NCBI GenBank assembly: GCA_029844215.1
Contig: CM056724.1
Coordinates: 30,604,446 to 30,668,445, forward strand
Direction: 5' to 3'
Origin: Przewalskia tangutica
Taxonomy: Eukaryota; Streptophyta; Magnoliopsida; Solanales; Solanaceae
DNA: 64,000 nt
How positions within the stretch are numbered: the stretch's first letter is position 1; each line of letters starts with the position of its first letter. The position numbers and the translations under genes were made by a program. Shown piece by piece: positions 10,619 through 22,489 of this stretch. The notes under the pieces were generated by a model. It did not search any database. It was given only the letters and a program-made list of their open reading frames with translations, and was not told the origin of the DNA.

Positions 10619-11670
10619 TCAGATGGGAGCTCCCAGTTTGGTGCAATGACTATGGGTCTTTGAGATAAGCCTCTCTCGAGTGTCCGAAGCGGTCATGCAT
10701 TCCTTATTGAATTCAAAAGCAACCCCAGTCATTAGCAAGGTGGAAAGAGGTTTTGAAACTTTTGAGAAGTCCTTGATGAATCTTCTATAAAAACCGGCAT
10801 GCCCAAGAAAACTTCTGACCCCTTTTGTTGATACTGGAGGTGGTAGATTTTCGATTACTGAAATCTTTGCTTTGTCCACCTCAATACCTTGGTTGGATAT
10901 TTTGTGTCCAAGGACAATCCCATATTTTACCATGAAGTGACACTTCTCCCAATTCAGCACAAGGTTGGACTCTTCACACCGTTTCAACACTGCTTCCAAG
11001 TTCCTCAAACACTCGTCGAACGAAGACCCAAAGACCGAGAAATCATCCATGAAAATAACTATAGTCCTCTCCATCATATCAGAGAAAATGGCCATCATAC
11101 ACCTCTGAAAGGTCGCAGGTGCATTGCAAAGCCCAAATGGCATCCTTCTGAATGCAAACGTACCAAAGGGGCAGGTGAATGTTGTATTTTCCTGATCTTC
11201 TGGTGTTATGGAAATCTGATGATACCCTGAGTAACCATCCAAGAAACAGTAATAATTGTGCCCTGCAAGTCTATCCAACATCTGATCTAGAAATGGCAAC
11301 GGGAAGTGGTTTTTTCTGGTTGCCTTGTTCAACCTGCGATAGTCAATGCAAATTCTCCACCCAGTAATTGTTCTAGATGGAATGAGCTCATTCCTTTCGT
11401 TGGTCACTACTGTCATACCACCCTTTTTGGGCACCACTTGCACGCACTCACCCGTACCGTCGAGATAGGATAAATTACCCCAGCATCAAGCCATTTCATA
11501 ATTACTTTTCTGACTACCTCCTTCATGTTTGGATTCAGTCTCCTCTGTGCCTCAATGGAGGGTCTGCTCTCCTCATCTAGACGGATCTTATGCATCACTG
11601 TTGACGAACTTATCCCCTTATGTCTGCTAATGTCCACCCAATGGCGCTTGAGCCCCCGGTACTCTCTCAA
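10619..11670 (-). pseudogene. Athila reverse transcriptase
   Basis: The N-terminal portion (HKIRLDEESRPSIEAQRRLN and WLDAGVIYPIS) lies in a frame ending at 11413. The palm domain continues in another frame from 11443, with WRICIDYRRLNKATRK, FLDGYSGYHQI, PFGLCNAPATFQ and the active site FMDDFSVFG, in which both Asp residues are present. The frameshift near 11445 separates fingers from palm. The C-terminal connection (LGHKISNQGIEVD, FLGHAGFYRRFI) is recognisable. Confidence 0.9.
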
Positions 11671-12045
11671 CCTCCACTGTGGATAGATGACATGAGATGA
11701 TCACTGGTAAAGATTGATTCTCACCTAGATATCGGTACTGCAAATGATCTGGTAGAGTCTTCAATTCTAACTCTGGAGATTTTTACGTGGGTGATGCGAT
11801 CTCTCCGCATCCGCAAGCTCTTCATATCTCTTCTTATCACACTGCTCATAAGAATTCATCCAATTTGCATACTCCATCAGATTCGGGTCATTGCCACTAC
11901 TCTCATCCCATCGTGTCAGCACTTCTTCAAGCGCATCAGCATTTCTGAACCCATTTTCCGACACTGCTTCTTCGATCACATCAATGGCGAAGCAGTTGTC
12001 ACTCACCTCTGGGAAGGTTGATGCTCGAAAAATATTGAAAATCAC

Positions 12046-12693
12046 CTATTCTTCTTCTACACGAAGTCTCAACTCACCTTTTCGAACATCAATGAGTGTT
12101 TGTCCTGTGTCTAGAAAGGGTCTGTCAAGGATAATGGGGATCATGTCATTATCTCTCATGTCTAAGATGATGAAATCAGCGAAAAAGATGAACTTGTCCC
12201 CCTTAACCAACACATCCTCGATGACTCCTCTAGGGTGGATGATGGAGCGGTCAGCTAGCTGCAAAGTGATGTTTGTAGGTCTGGCTTCTCCCATTCCAAG
12301 TTTGCAAAACACCAGATAGGGCATCAAATTTATACCTGCCCCCAGATCACACAACGCCTTCTGACACTCAAACTTTCCTATAGTGCATGGGATGGTGAAA
12401 CTCTCCGGATCATTCAACTTCTGAGGTAGCTTTATATGTAGGAGGGCACTGCATTCTTCAGTCAACACCATTGTTTCGTAGTCATCTATCCTCCTTTTTT
12501 TGCTGAGAATCTCCTTCATGAACTTTACATAACTCGGCATCTGCTCTAGTGCCTCAGCAAATGGGATGTTGAGTTGCAATTGTTTGAGAACTTCCAGGAA
12601 TTTAGAGAACTGTTTGTCAAGAGAACTTGTTTTTAGCCTCTGGGGGTACGGTATCTTCACCTGGGGTGCGTCCACAACTGCTCCCGAAATCAT
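12046..12693 (-). pseudogene. Athila aspartic protease and gag-pol linker
   Basis: A 215-residue ORF with the Athila linker (LQLNIPFAEALEQMPSYVKF), then CALCDLGAGINLMP-type sequence: DLGAGINLMP carries the active-site Asp (DLGASINLMP in most relatives). PIILDRPFLDTGQTLIDV follows, as in the family. Downstream on the same strand, weak similarity continues through 12045-11767 towards RT. The start is uncertain because gag would normally be fused upstream. Confidence 0.82.
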
Positions 12694-13215
12694 TGTACCT
12701 TCTGAGCCCTGGGCGCCACAGCCCTAAGATTCGGCGCCGTGGCGCCCAAACTTCTACAATGTCTCAGGATTATCGGCGTCGTGGCTCTGCTCAGTGGCGC
12801 CGTGGCGCTGCAACTTCTGCGAGAAATCTGGGCCCTTCTTTTCTGGACACGGTAGTGGTGAGTTTGCTTCCACTGGTTCGCCATTTCTCAGGTCAATCAT
12901 CTGGCATTGCTCTTTTATATTCTCTCCAATATGTTTAGGGTGATTCCCTTGTATTCTGTTGCTTAGCATTCCCGCGAGTTGTCCTATTTACGTTTACAAA
13001 TTCTTTAGAGACACTCTCATCTCATCCATGAACTGAGTTTGGTGCCTCGTTAGCCTGAGTATGGCTGCTCGTAGCCCATCCTGCTCTTTCTGTGGGGCAT
13101 GGGGGTTACATTGCTGTTGATAGTTCTGTAACCCTTGATAGTGGTAATCCATGTTTTCAGGGTCCCTGAGATAAATCAAAACCAACAAACGGATCACGGC
13201 GCACGGTTCCACCAA
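12690..13215 (-). pseudogene. Athila gag, C-terminal remnant only
   Basis: Minus-strand segments read NMDYHYQGLQNYQQQCNPHAPQ and LRLTRHQTQFMDEMRVSLKNL, which suit the end of an Athila gag. The expected several hundred N-terminal residues are missing: the primer-binding-site leader runs almost directly into this tail near 13165. A GGCGCC-rich cluster (12708-12822) lies within the tail and encodes Ala/Thr/Pro-rich low complexity. Confidence 0.65.
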
Positions 13216-13290
13216 TACAAAAAAATATAAAAAGAAAAATAAAAACCCAATTAGAAATTAAGAATAGATAGAATGATATTTAACTACGCT

Positions 13291-13310
13291 AATCCCCGGC
13301 AACGGCGCCA
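13291..13310 (-). other. Athila primer-binding site
   Basis: The minus strand reads TGGCGCCGTTGCCGGGGATT six bases inside the 5' LTR edge at 13317. It is complementary to the 3' end of plant tRNA-Asp, the usual Athila primer. Confidence 0.88.
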
Positions 13311-13316
13311 AAAACT

Positions 13317-14533
13317 TGATGCACGATTTATACACACGCTAAACGCAAGTGCACGTATCGTGACAAGTAATATAGTCTAGAAGACCGAGTTATCGTCCTC
13401 ATGGATTAGTGTCCAATTACCAACTTCTATTCTGTAGTATCTATTTGGTGACCGATAATTTGATGGTTTGTTTATAGCTATGATTATAGACGCTAACTAA
13501 ATTACTTTACTTTACTTCAGATATGGTGGAAATAGGGCTTCCAAATCTCCTCGACTATCCGCTCACTTTACTCGTTAATGCAAATAATTAAGGTTCTAAT
13601 TCTATGTTGAGATAGCAGGTTAACTAAGCCGTTTTATACTCCTGTTAAGGTAATATAAACACTCAACCCCAATGGAGAACCCTTCTATCTTTCGATGACA
13701 AGATTGACTACAAAGGAGGATTAAGAGCAATAACCTATTAAGCTACACAAGTATCGGGATGCTTTCGTCCACGATTTCAACCTATGTTTATTCAACTATA
13801 GCATATTCACAATCTCCCCTTTCGGATTTCGATTAGAAATCATATAAGTGATGATAATTAGTTATCAATTAATTACCAAGCAATCAAAACAATTATTGAA
13901 TAAATCTCAATAATAATAAGAAGAAACCAAAATCTTACATTAATTCATAAAACGAGGTTCAAGCGATTCGGCATGAAAAGCCCTGTTAGTTCCTAGCCAT
14001 AGACATGCCAAGAACTAAAATAGTATCCAACATATACTAGAAAGAAATAAAGTAAAGAACAAGAAATTACTCAAAATTAAGTCTCCAATCTTGATGTAAT
14101 GTTGTGATGAATGGTAAGGTGTGTCACTCCTCAAATCTGGCCTAAAAGGTCCTTTTATATCCCCAAAAACGTGCAAAACCTTTTTCTTTTTGGCCTTGGC
14201 CCAATCCTATTCGGATCTGTCAAATTTCCCGCGTCGGCACCACGGCCCTGCAACCGGCGCCGCGGCGCCGAAACGTCTGCGACTGGTCTGCTTCTTGGGC
14301 GTTGTGGTTCCGCTGCTACTGATGGTCTGGCGCCGTCTGTTTCTCGCCCGGGTTGCCAACTTTTCAATTTTTTGAGCTCTGGAACCTCTGTTTCTGCCCC
14401 CTTTTCGCTCCTTCTCACCAATGTGCCACTTTAAATCATTGTGACTCAAAAGAAAGAAAATTTATCCTAACACGACACATATTTGTACAAAAATGGGCAA
14501 AATACTAACTAAAAATGACTCAAAAAGTGTATA
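13317..14533 (-). repeat. Athila 5' LTR, lacking its first ~20 bases
   Basis: Co-linear with 6007-7255, including the TATA motif and the GGCGCC cluster. Similarity stops within AGTGTATA at about 14533, before the expected TAAAATACACCGATCA terminus. What follows is filler and foreign gypsy sequence. Confidence 0.9.
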
Positions 14534-14710
14534 GTAAGACCATGAAGGGATGGAGGAACATCCCTCCATGGTTTGGAATTGTGTTCCTCATTCCATGGAA
14601 CACTAGTGTTCCTCATTGCATGATCCAATTGTGTTCCTCATCCAATTGTGACTCAAAAGAAAGTAAACTAGTGTTCTTTGATGACATACTGATATATAGT
14701 AAGACCATGG
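14528..14710. other. Templated filler between Athila and a gypsy fragment
   Basis: A 19-base block from the Athila LTR (14438-14456) recurs at 14645-14663, and a 15-base block from the gypsy RT (14695-14709) recurs at 14530-14544. GTGTTCCTCAT appears three times and CCATGG twice in between. This patchwork of copies from both flanks marks a repaired break. Confidence 0.75.
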
Positions 14711-15060
14711 AGGAACATCTGTAAACTACTCTACAGTTGCTGGAAGAGAATCAATTATTTGCTAAATTAAGCAAGTGTGAGTTTGGAAAACCTCAAGTAG
14801 AGTACTTGGGGCACATTATTAACAACAAAAGGGTGAGTACCGACCTAAGTAAAGGTGCTGCAATGCTGGACTGGCCTTACCCAAAAACCATAAAGGAACT
14901 AAGGGGTTTCTTGGGGCTAACAAACTACTATAGAAAGTTTGTAAAGAATTATGCCCACATTAGTAAGCCACTAACAAACCTATTGAAGAAAGGGGAGTTT
15001 GGATGGAATCCCAAGGCTGCGACAACTTTCAACAAGATGTGGCCATATAGATTGCGTTTG
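14664..15060 (+). pseudogene. Ty3/gypsy reverse transcriptase fragment
   Basis: The + strand reads VFFDDILIYSKTMEEHL, with the FxDD active site as FFDD, then a stop. It continues as FAKLSKCEFGKPQVEYLGHI, AAMLDWPYPKTIKELRGF and LGLTNYYRKFVKNYAHISKPL, the palm-thumb and connection of a chromovirus-type RT. The fragment starts inside the active-site strand and stops near 15060. It may be the far half of the older element that starts at 5835. Confidence 0.85.
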
Positions 15061-15735
15061 TTGGTGATTCAAGTGGTGTGAGTGTGCCATCAAATTTGAA
15101 AACCTCACCACATATGAAATGGCAAGGAAATACATCTATAACTGAAAATCAATTGAACAAACAAAGATTGGCCAAGTTGTAAGCAAGAAAGGGTAATGGC
15201 AAACAACAAGTGTGATTGAAGTTGAATGCTAGTGGAAGTACTTTTCTTTATGTTGTATATTTTTGGGTACATTTATAGTGTTGTTAATACTGTCTTGACA
15301 GTACGCTTAATATTTTGGCTGTAGTTGTTGTGGGTTTTAATTGTTGTGGGGTTATAGTTGTGACAAGTTAGATGTCATGTTATCAATAGGTGTTGCCATG
15401 TTTTTGGGGTTATAATGTGTCATCCTATATTCCTAATTAATGTAGTTGGTATTTATTGAAGTTATTGTCCAACTTTGAATTCCAGTTTCCTGTTTTTTCA
15501 TTTTGACAATTTCAGTTTTTCAGTATGGCATTTTTACAGTTTGAGAATTTTCTTTATATAATCGATATAACCTAATAACATCCCGCAATTTAAACCATCT
15601 TATTGATTTTTCCCATAAGTACCACCCACCAGGATCCCCCTTTCCTTCACCACCAGCTGGAGCACAGTCTTCGTCGGTCTCAAGGTTTAGTTTTGCTTTA
15701 CAATTTGTAGTAGGGGTGGCCAACGGGGCGGGTTT
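15061..15735. other. Unassigned sequence
   Basis: No credible gene. The sequence is AT-rich with T-rich runs and could be untranslated or LTR sequence of the preceding gypsy fragment, but no termini were recognised. The short minus-strand ORF near 15520-15723 has no recognisable domain. Confidence 0.4.
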
Positions 15736-17231
15736 GTTGGAAACTAATCAAATAAAAGTTAAATGTTGACTACGGTCAACATTAGGTCAAGATGACTTTT
15801 TCTTGATTTTTTGAGTGTGTGAGCAGATTCATATCGTGTTTTATGATTAAAATGCATGTTTAGTTTTTGTCTTAGGAGTTTCGAACGAGTTGCGGGTGTC
15901 GAAACCATAAAATCCCAATTGTTGGTTTGCTAGTTTTCTAGTGTCAGTGATCCTTCTTCGCGATCGTGATTGTAGTGTCACGTTCGCGGAGAAGGATAAA
16001 GGGGAGTGTCGCGATCTTGGCCAGTCCTCAGCGTCCTCGAAGAGGGAATGATGTCTGGCCAGGTTGGGATCACGTGTCGTGAGTTATGGGCTAAATTTAT
16101 CTCTTAATTATGAGAGTGGGTTCATTTTGGTCTTTCAAATATAACCTTGAGCATATTTAATCCCTTAACTATGAGAGTAGGTTCATTTTAATCCCTCAAC
16201 TATAACTCTGAGCATATTTAATCCCTTAACTATGCTAAAGTGGAGTACTTTTGATCTCCCTAACAGAACCCGTCTAAAAAGTAACAGTGCTAAACCTAAC
16301 TCACTTGGCGGTCACTCCCGTTGTCCTGCATCAGCACATAGATTTTTTTTCCTGCAAGGTAGATTTTTTAGTTTATTTTATAAATCAAAATATAAAATTA
16401 ATATCAACCCATTTTTAATTTTAAAAGTAGCTCATTTTATTAGTAGAAAAATAGCTCATTAACCAGGCTCATACCGAAATAACCAAACCTAATTTAAAAA
16501 AAAATGAACTGAACTGAAGAATGTGAACGCTTTGGCGGTTGTTATATAGCTTGAGGTTGTTGCCATGTCCTAAAATTCTGAACTCACAAACCTCAAATCC
16601 CGACTCCGCCTCTGGTGTTAGATGGGTTTAGCACCGTTATTTTTTAAACGGGTTTTGTTAGGGAGACCTAACGTGCTCCAATTTAGCATTGTTAAGGGAT
16701 TAAATATGCTCAGGGTTATATTTGAAGGATCAAAATGAACCTACTCCCATATTTAAGGGATTAAATATGCTCAAGATTATATTTGAGGGACCAAAATGAA
16801 CCTACTCCCATAGATAAGGGGTAATTTTTGTCCATAACTCTGCGGGTCGTCGAGTTAGCGGGCTACGCCTCGCATTCGCAATAAAGGCTTTCTAGGCCGG
16901 GTCAAGCTAAGCCTTCACGATCGCGGAGAGAGGCCTCGCGTTCACGAAGGAGGCACTGTTGCGAGTAGTGTCTTAAACCCCAAACTCGAAAATATTTTTC
17001 TATTTCCATATTTCAAGTTCTAGAGCTCAGTTTGGAGTGCTCGGGGGTAAAATTATAATCCAAAATCGATTGATTACTTTTAATTCCTATCATAAATTAG
17101 TAGTTAATAATCAACATTGTATTTTTACAAGCGTTAGTTTACTACTTATGTTTCTCTATATAAATATATTCTTTGGAAGACATTACTTTATTAATTGGTT
17201 CTCTAAAAGTATTTTACCAATCAAAGTATTA
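15736..17231. other. LTR-like debris with CG-rich words, split by a foldback element
   Basis: Blocks on both sides of the foldback (15950-16081 and 16847-16970) share CG-rich words such as TCGCGATC, GTTCGCGG and CGCGTTCACGAAGGAG. This composition is typical of the U3 region of some solanaceous gypsy LTRs. No LTR end or coding sequence was recognised, so the family is unassigned. Confidence 0.4.
16082..16839. mobile_element. Foldback/MITE-like element with long inverted repeats
   Basis: The left arm (about 16082-16290) and right arm (about 16625-16839) are inverted copies beginning AGTTATGG and ending CCATAACT. Each arm holds internal repeats of GAGCATATTTAATCCCTTAA and GTAGGTTCATTTT. The interior has no transposase. 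Related words GTCGTGAGTTA (16076-16086) and GTCGTCGAGTTA (16847-16858) flank it, but a clean target duplication could not be fixed. It is a non-autonomous DNA element, possibly Mutator-like. Confidence 0.7.
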
Positions 17232-17236
17232 TAAGT

Positions 17237-18041
17237 TGTCACACCCTTTTTTGACCGCGACATAAATTCAGCGAATCCTGCTAAAATAAAAAATAAAATT
17301 CAAAAAGGTGTTAAAGGGTGCTAAAAGTTCGTGAAGTCGCCACCTAATTATTTTTGGTGAATTAGGACACCTAAATGTTAACTAAGTAAAGTCAACACTA
17401 ACTCCATTTGGATGGTCTGTTAAACTATGTGAGATTCTGGGCAAGAGTTCTTTATTAATCTAGATGGAAGAAGTTAGACACCCTCTAAGATCCGCTAACT
17501 TGCGGTTGTCCGTTCAAACCTAGGTTATTATTATGTTAAAGAAAAATGCATGTTATATAATAGACCTAACATGTAAAGTGTCTAAAATGATTTTCCTATA
17601 CGAATGTTAATAAGAGAGTTTATGAGAAAAATGATTTCTTGTGTTGTGAATTTAATAGCAAATTATACCCAGCTACGTGAATAAGTGATTTAATGTAACT
17701 TAAACAATGTATGACAAACCTAAAATGATTAACTTAAAGGTAAACAAATCTCTAGTGTCAAACTGTTTTCTAATGGCGACTCAAAGCGTAGCTATTCTAA
17801 GTATACTACTAGTAGTGTAATGTTTAGACAAATAATTTACAACAAATAAATTGGGGAAGAGGGGATCAATAACAATGACTCGAAGGACGACGATATCATC
17901 CGCCTGCGATTTGGAATTTCGCATGAGGATATGGATGCACATAGATGTGGGTCTTCATTTTGACGAAGGTCACGATGAGTCTTGCAATGAAACTCTTCAT
18001 TCGGCTCCGGTGCATTTCATGTAAAAATATAAGAAAAGATA
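17237..18041 (-). repeat. Tat/Ogre-derived 3' LTR, distal part
   Basis: Matches 34209-35028 base for base with few differences, from TGTCACACCC through to GAAAAGATA. The Tekay element interrupts it at 18041; the remainder resumes at 27760. Confidence 0.92.
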
Positions 18042-20939
18042 TGTTACACCCCGTAATTGCAGGACATGTTTATAAGAACGTACGTAAGAACTAAAAAATG
18101 ATAAGATTTGAGACTAGTAAAAATTTATCGGAATTATGAAAATGTCGGGAAACGAAATATTGCGACGAATGGGAGGGTGACACGTGTCACCCCCTTGGTT
18201 GGTCTTGGTCGAATTAGACCATGGATAGAAAGGTCATTTGATCAAAATAAAGATGACCAAGTCTTGCAAGCTAAGAGCTTGAGTTTATTGACTAGATCAA
18301 AGAGCCCACTTGGCTTGATCTTTTAATGAAATGCATCCAAGTCACCCATTTGTTCTAATCTTAACCCTCCATATTGTTATATAACCACACTAGTAGCAAG
18401 ACAAGCTTCCCACACTTAGAAAAAATTTAAAACTTCGAAGACTTCATGGAGAGCTCTCGGGTTAGGGTTCAAGTGAACAAGAAAAAATTTCTTTTGTTGA
18501 TCAATAATCTCAATACTTGAAACCAAGGTTCCTAAGGGTATTGTAAGGGTATCTCAATAGAAAGATCCCGGAAAAGTGTCGTTTTTGCATTAGTCGCAAG
18601 GTGAAAACCTAAGTCGCTTTCATAGGTTTGGATTGGAAATTGAAGGAAAGTTGTTTGTGAACTTCTAAGGGCTTCAAGTGGAGGATTGGAGTGTCAAGGA
18701 GGGGCGCTAAGTTGCTAGGGAGCGACTTCGGATCTTGAAGTTGGATTAGGCTCGTCAAGGTAACCATCTTGTTCTCTTAAGTATTATAAGATTACTTATT
18801 GTTGTAGCTTTACATTTTAACAAGCATGAGATATATGTATTGGAGATTTATAAGTGTTATGGATATTGGAAGCCTAAATCCGAAATGACCTTGTTAGCCA
18901 TTTGAAATTGAAATATAATTTGGTCGATAGTTAGAATCGTCGCATGTTATCTAATTGAAGATTGTAGTTGTTATAATCGATTGCGGCTATATAACATGTT
19001 AGACTAAACAAATTGGATTGAAAAAGAATTGGAAAATACTTTGTGTTGTTGTACCTCAATTGCCGAAAATGACATTGTCTTTTTGGACTAGTTTGATATC
19101 AATTGTGGGGCAGAATTTTACACGTCTTGTTAGGCGTGTAATCCCCTGTTGTTAGCTACATTGTTGAGCCTTAAATGTGGCATGTTTGGTTATTGAATTC
19201 GGACCTTGAAAAAGGTGAAAAAGTACGTAGAAACAAAGGAAGTGTTGTCCGATTTTCCGTAGAATTTGGTGACTTTACACTTAGAATATTCTACGTTTGA
19301 AGCTAGAAGTTAATAGACGTATTATGGTCATTATAGGTTGACATACTACGTACGGCATATTGGACTTAGCAAGTGGATTGAACCGAAGAGGTATGTGGAA
19401 CTTTCTTATCTCTTGAGCATGAGTAGTTGTAAATGTATAGTACGGTAGACGTACGAGATTTAAATGAATTTAGTTTCATTTGATATCCTTGACTGGTTTT
19501 AAGAATGTCCAAGTTGGTTGAGTTAGAGAATTAACTCACTTGTTTTAAAGGTTAAAGATAGCTTGATTTCTAATGTTAAGAGACTTGAAGTATCTTGAAA
19601 GTATAAGTCTCTTGGTTATGAAAAAAATGTAAGTGTCTAAAGCATAAAGTTAGTATAACGACTTTATGGGAAGTTGGTTATAATAACTTTATGGAAAGTT
19701 AAAAGAATGGTTTTCTCTAGTGATGTAAATAAAGATAAAATGACTTGAAAGGAAGAAAGGTAAATTGATTTGAAGGCATCAATTGCTTAAAGTTTTAAGG
19801 TAAAAAGTCACTTGATTTAGAAACCTATAAATGTATTTCTAAAAGGTATTGTGACTTGTCTTGAAAAGTAGATACGGCTTGATACTACGGTTATTAGTAT
19901 TTTGGAGTTTTATATGAAAAAGAGTCATTTTAAAAGAATAGAAGTACGTAGTACTTTGGGTTAAATTCCCGGATCTTTTATGATACGATAGTGCCTTAAG
20001 TTAAAAGAAATGAGAGTGTATGCTAATTAAGTCAAATGAGAAGTTAAGGGGTTTCTTAACTTGTTTATGTTATTTATAGTAGTCGGTTGTGCTTGTGATA
20101 TATTGTTCATTTCGGGTTCATTCCTCGGGCTTGTGGCATTTGCATATTCCGTTGATTTGCTACCCATGATGCGAGAAATACCTCATGCGAGTCAGTAGGG
20201 CTCATGCGGGTGAAATAATCCTATGCGGGGCGGACCAATCCTATGCGAGGAAGTTACCTCATGCGGGTCCATACGGCCTATGCGGGTGAAATAGTCCAGG
20301 AGTAGGATTGCGTGATAATACTATGGGCGGGTGGTCCTAGGTTAATCACATGCTTCCTATTTTAAGAACTGAAAATGTATATTTTACTCTCATTGTTAGT
20401 AAGGTACAGTATATTGTTAATTTGATTATCATATATGTCTCCAGCTTTATTTTAGACTTATGATGTAAATTGCAGTATTTTTTAGTTTTACATACTTGGT
20501 ACATAATGTGTACTGACCCCCTTTCCTCGGGGGGTTGCGTTCATGCCGCATGTAGGGGTAAGCAGGTGGTGGATCCTCATTCTTAGGATCACTGATAAGG
20601 TGTCAGAAGCTCCATTTCTCCGGAGGCTTGTCTTTTGGTACATTTTTCCCCGATGTTGTAGATTTATGTACATTCAGGGGTATGGCGGGGCCCTGTCCCA
20701 TCACAGTTGTTATTCTTAGAGGTTTGTAGTCATATCTTGTGGATTGGGTTGTGAGAACAAAGATGTAACTGTTTTTATTTTGGGTTATGTATATTTCCCG
20801 AAATGTGGCCTTATCGGCTAGTCTGTTGATATTTACTGTCTAAGTATTTTATGAATTTTGTATGTTCCGCTGCTATTCTCTGATGTATACATGAGGTGCC
20901 CGTGTAGGGCACGATCGCGAGCAGGGTCGGGTCGTGATA
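18042..20939 (+). repeat. Tekay 5' LTR
   Basis: Begins TGTTACACCCCGTAATTGC and ends GGGTCGTGATA (the 3' LTR ends GGGTCGTGACA, so the terminal CA has mutated to TA). A TATA motif TATATAA lies at 18378-18384. Length is about 2.9 kb. Short ATGCGGGTGAAATA-type repeats lie at about 20165-20310. ORFs in it are spurious. Confidence 0.92.
18378..18384 (+). promoter_or_regulatory. TATA box of the Tekay 5' LTR
   Basis: TATATAA in the context TTGTTATATAACCACAC, about 340 bases into the LTR. It is repeated at the matching position of the 3' LTR (25194-25200). Confidence 0.5.
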
Positions 20940-20943
20940 AAAG

Positions 20944-20955
20944 TGGTATTAGAGC
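20944..20955 (+). other. Tekay primer-binding site
   Basis: TGGTATTAGAGC begins four bases after the 5' LTR end; the canonical initiator-Met site is TGGTATCAGAGC, so there is one C-to-T change. Confidence 0.85.
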
Positions 20956-21144
20956 AGTTAGTCCTCGAAAAGTGTCTACAGACCATGTCTAGTAGAGTCT
21001 TAATTATCGGTGTGTTGTGCACCACATCTATAATCAGGAGGCTGCAGGACATTTAGGATTGGTTTCCATTCTTCTCTCTGAGATCGTGCAGTAGAGTTGT
21101 CTTATTAGGTTGAACCCTCTCTGACCTATTCTTATGTATCAGTT

Positions 21145-22310
21145 ATGCTTCCACGGAAGCGGCCGAGGCGAAGGGCAAAGCGGCGAGAGATGCTAGTGGT
21201 ATGCAGAGGGTTACTAGGACTCAGGCCCAGACTATGCTTGAGGTTGTGGGCGGGTCGGCGAGTTCAGCCACGTCGGCATTATTAGAGGAGCCGAGAGCGG
21301 TCGTAGCTCCAGAGGTTCCGATACCTGAGCCTCCAGTTTCGCAGCCAGGGGAAGAGTATAGAGACTACGGAGAGCAGATCAGGTTATTGACTAGCATAGT
21401 GCGAGCGTGCGCAAGCGAGGCGAGTAGCTAACCCTGGCCCGGTTTGAGGATTCGGGATTTTATGGGTTGTAATCCACGAGTTCTATGGTTCGAGATCGAG
21501 AGGATTCTCGAGTTTATTCGACAGAATCTGGACTATCACAGTGCTTAGGGCCTCGGAGAGCGAGCGATTGTGTGTTAACTGCTACAGGATTCTGCGATAT
21601 TGCGTTGAACTAGTTTGAGTCATGGGAGGCTGTCTAGAGGTGTGGATGCTCTTCCGGTGTTTGGGATGAGTGCCTGAGGCATTCCGATCACTTTTGCCTC
21701 ACGAGATGAGGAGAGCCCATGTGGATAGGTTCTTGACATTGAGGCGTAATGAGAGGACTATCGAGTCTGACACAGGTTTGACTCATTGGTCAGGTATGCG
21801 CTCACCATTGTGGCTGACATGGCGGACAGAGTTCATCGCTATGTGATGGGGCTAAACCGTTATATGATTACTGCATGCCTGGGGGTGGCCCTTCAGCCAG
21901 GTATGGATATTGCCAGGATGTAGGCTTATGCACATGAGATAGAGGACAAAGAGAGAGATTAGTCGGACCAGGCCGGCCCGAAGGCGGGGACATCGAGTTC
22001 GAGGTAACTTTTGAGGCGGGCGGCCTCGTGGCGAAGCTAGGTCACATTTCAGACACGCAGTACTCCTTCTCGGTTTTTACGCGGGAGGTTTGATCGATCG
22101 GATTTTTCAGAGTAGGTCGAGCTCGGGACTTGGGGTTTCGAGGAGGCGTAATCAGCCGTCGAGACCGCCCGTATCTCGGTGTGTTCGATGCGGTAGATCT
22201 CACCCAGGCGAGTGTCGTACTGCTTCGGGAGCTTGTTTCTCTTGTGGCCAGCAGGGCCATATGAAGAGGGATTGTCCGACCAGAGGCGGCGTGGTTGGTA
22301 TGGTTTAGCC
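21145..22310 (+). pseudogene. Tekay gag
   Basis: A possible start codon lies at 21145. The matrix/capsid part is broken by many stops and frameshifts (for example after 21431). The C-terminal zinc knuckle is clear: GACFSCGQQGHMKRDCP, a CX2CX4HX4C motif, at about 22225-22275, preceded by CVRCGRSHPGEC. The product would have packaged the element RNA. It cannot be translated in full. Confidence 0.8.
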
Positions 22311-22489
22311 GACAGGGTCAGTTGTTGGGTCTTCTTCTTCTGTAGTTATGCGCCCCGGAGGGCAGAGTGTTCACGGACCGGAAGGCCGCGGCAGAGGTCA
22401 TGGTGGAGGTCCTAGTTTTAGCGGTCCACAGAACCGCATATATTCCTTAGCCAGCCGGTAAGATCAGAAGGCTTCCCCGGATGTCGTCA

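Larger units (their letters stand above)
6007..14533 (-). mobile_element. Athila-type Ty3/gypsy LTR retrotransposon, defective
   Basis: Minus-strand element with a 3' LTR at 6007-7255 and a 5' LTR at 13317-14533. The primer-binding site (13291-13310, TGGCGCCGTTGCCGGGGATT) matches the tRNA-Asp type used by Athila. The polypurine tract lies just above 7255. Pol order is protease, RT, RNase H, integrase. Most of gag is absent and no envelope-like ORF follows integrase. The last ~20 bases of the 5' LTR are missing at 14533, so no target duplication can be paired with CAATG at 6002-6006. Frameshifts in RT and integrase make it non-functional. Confidence 0.9.
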
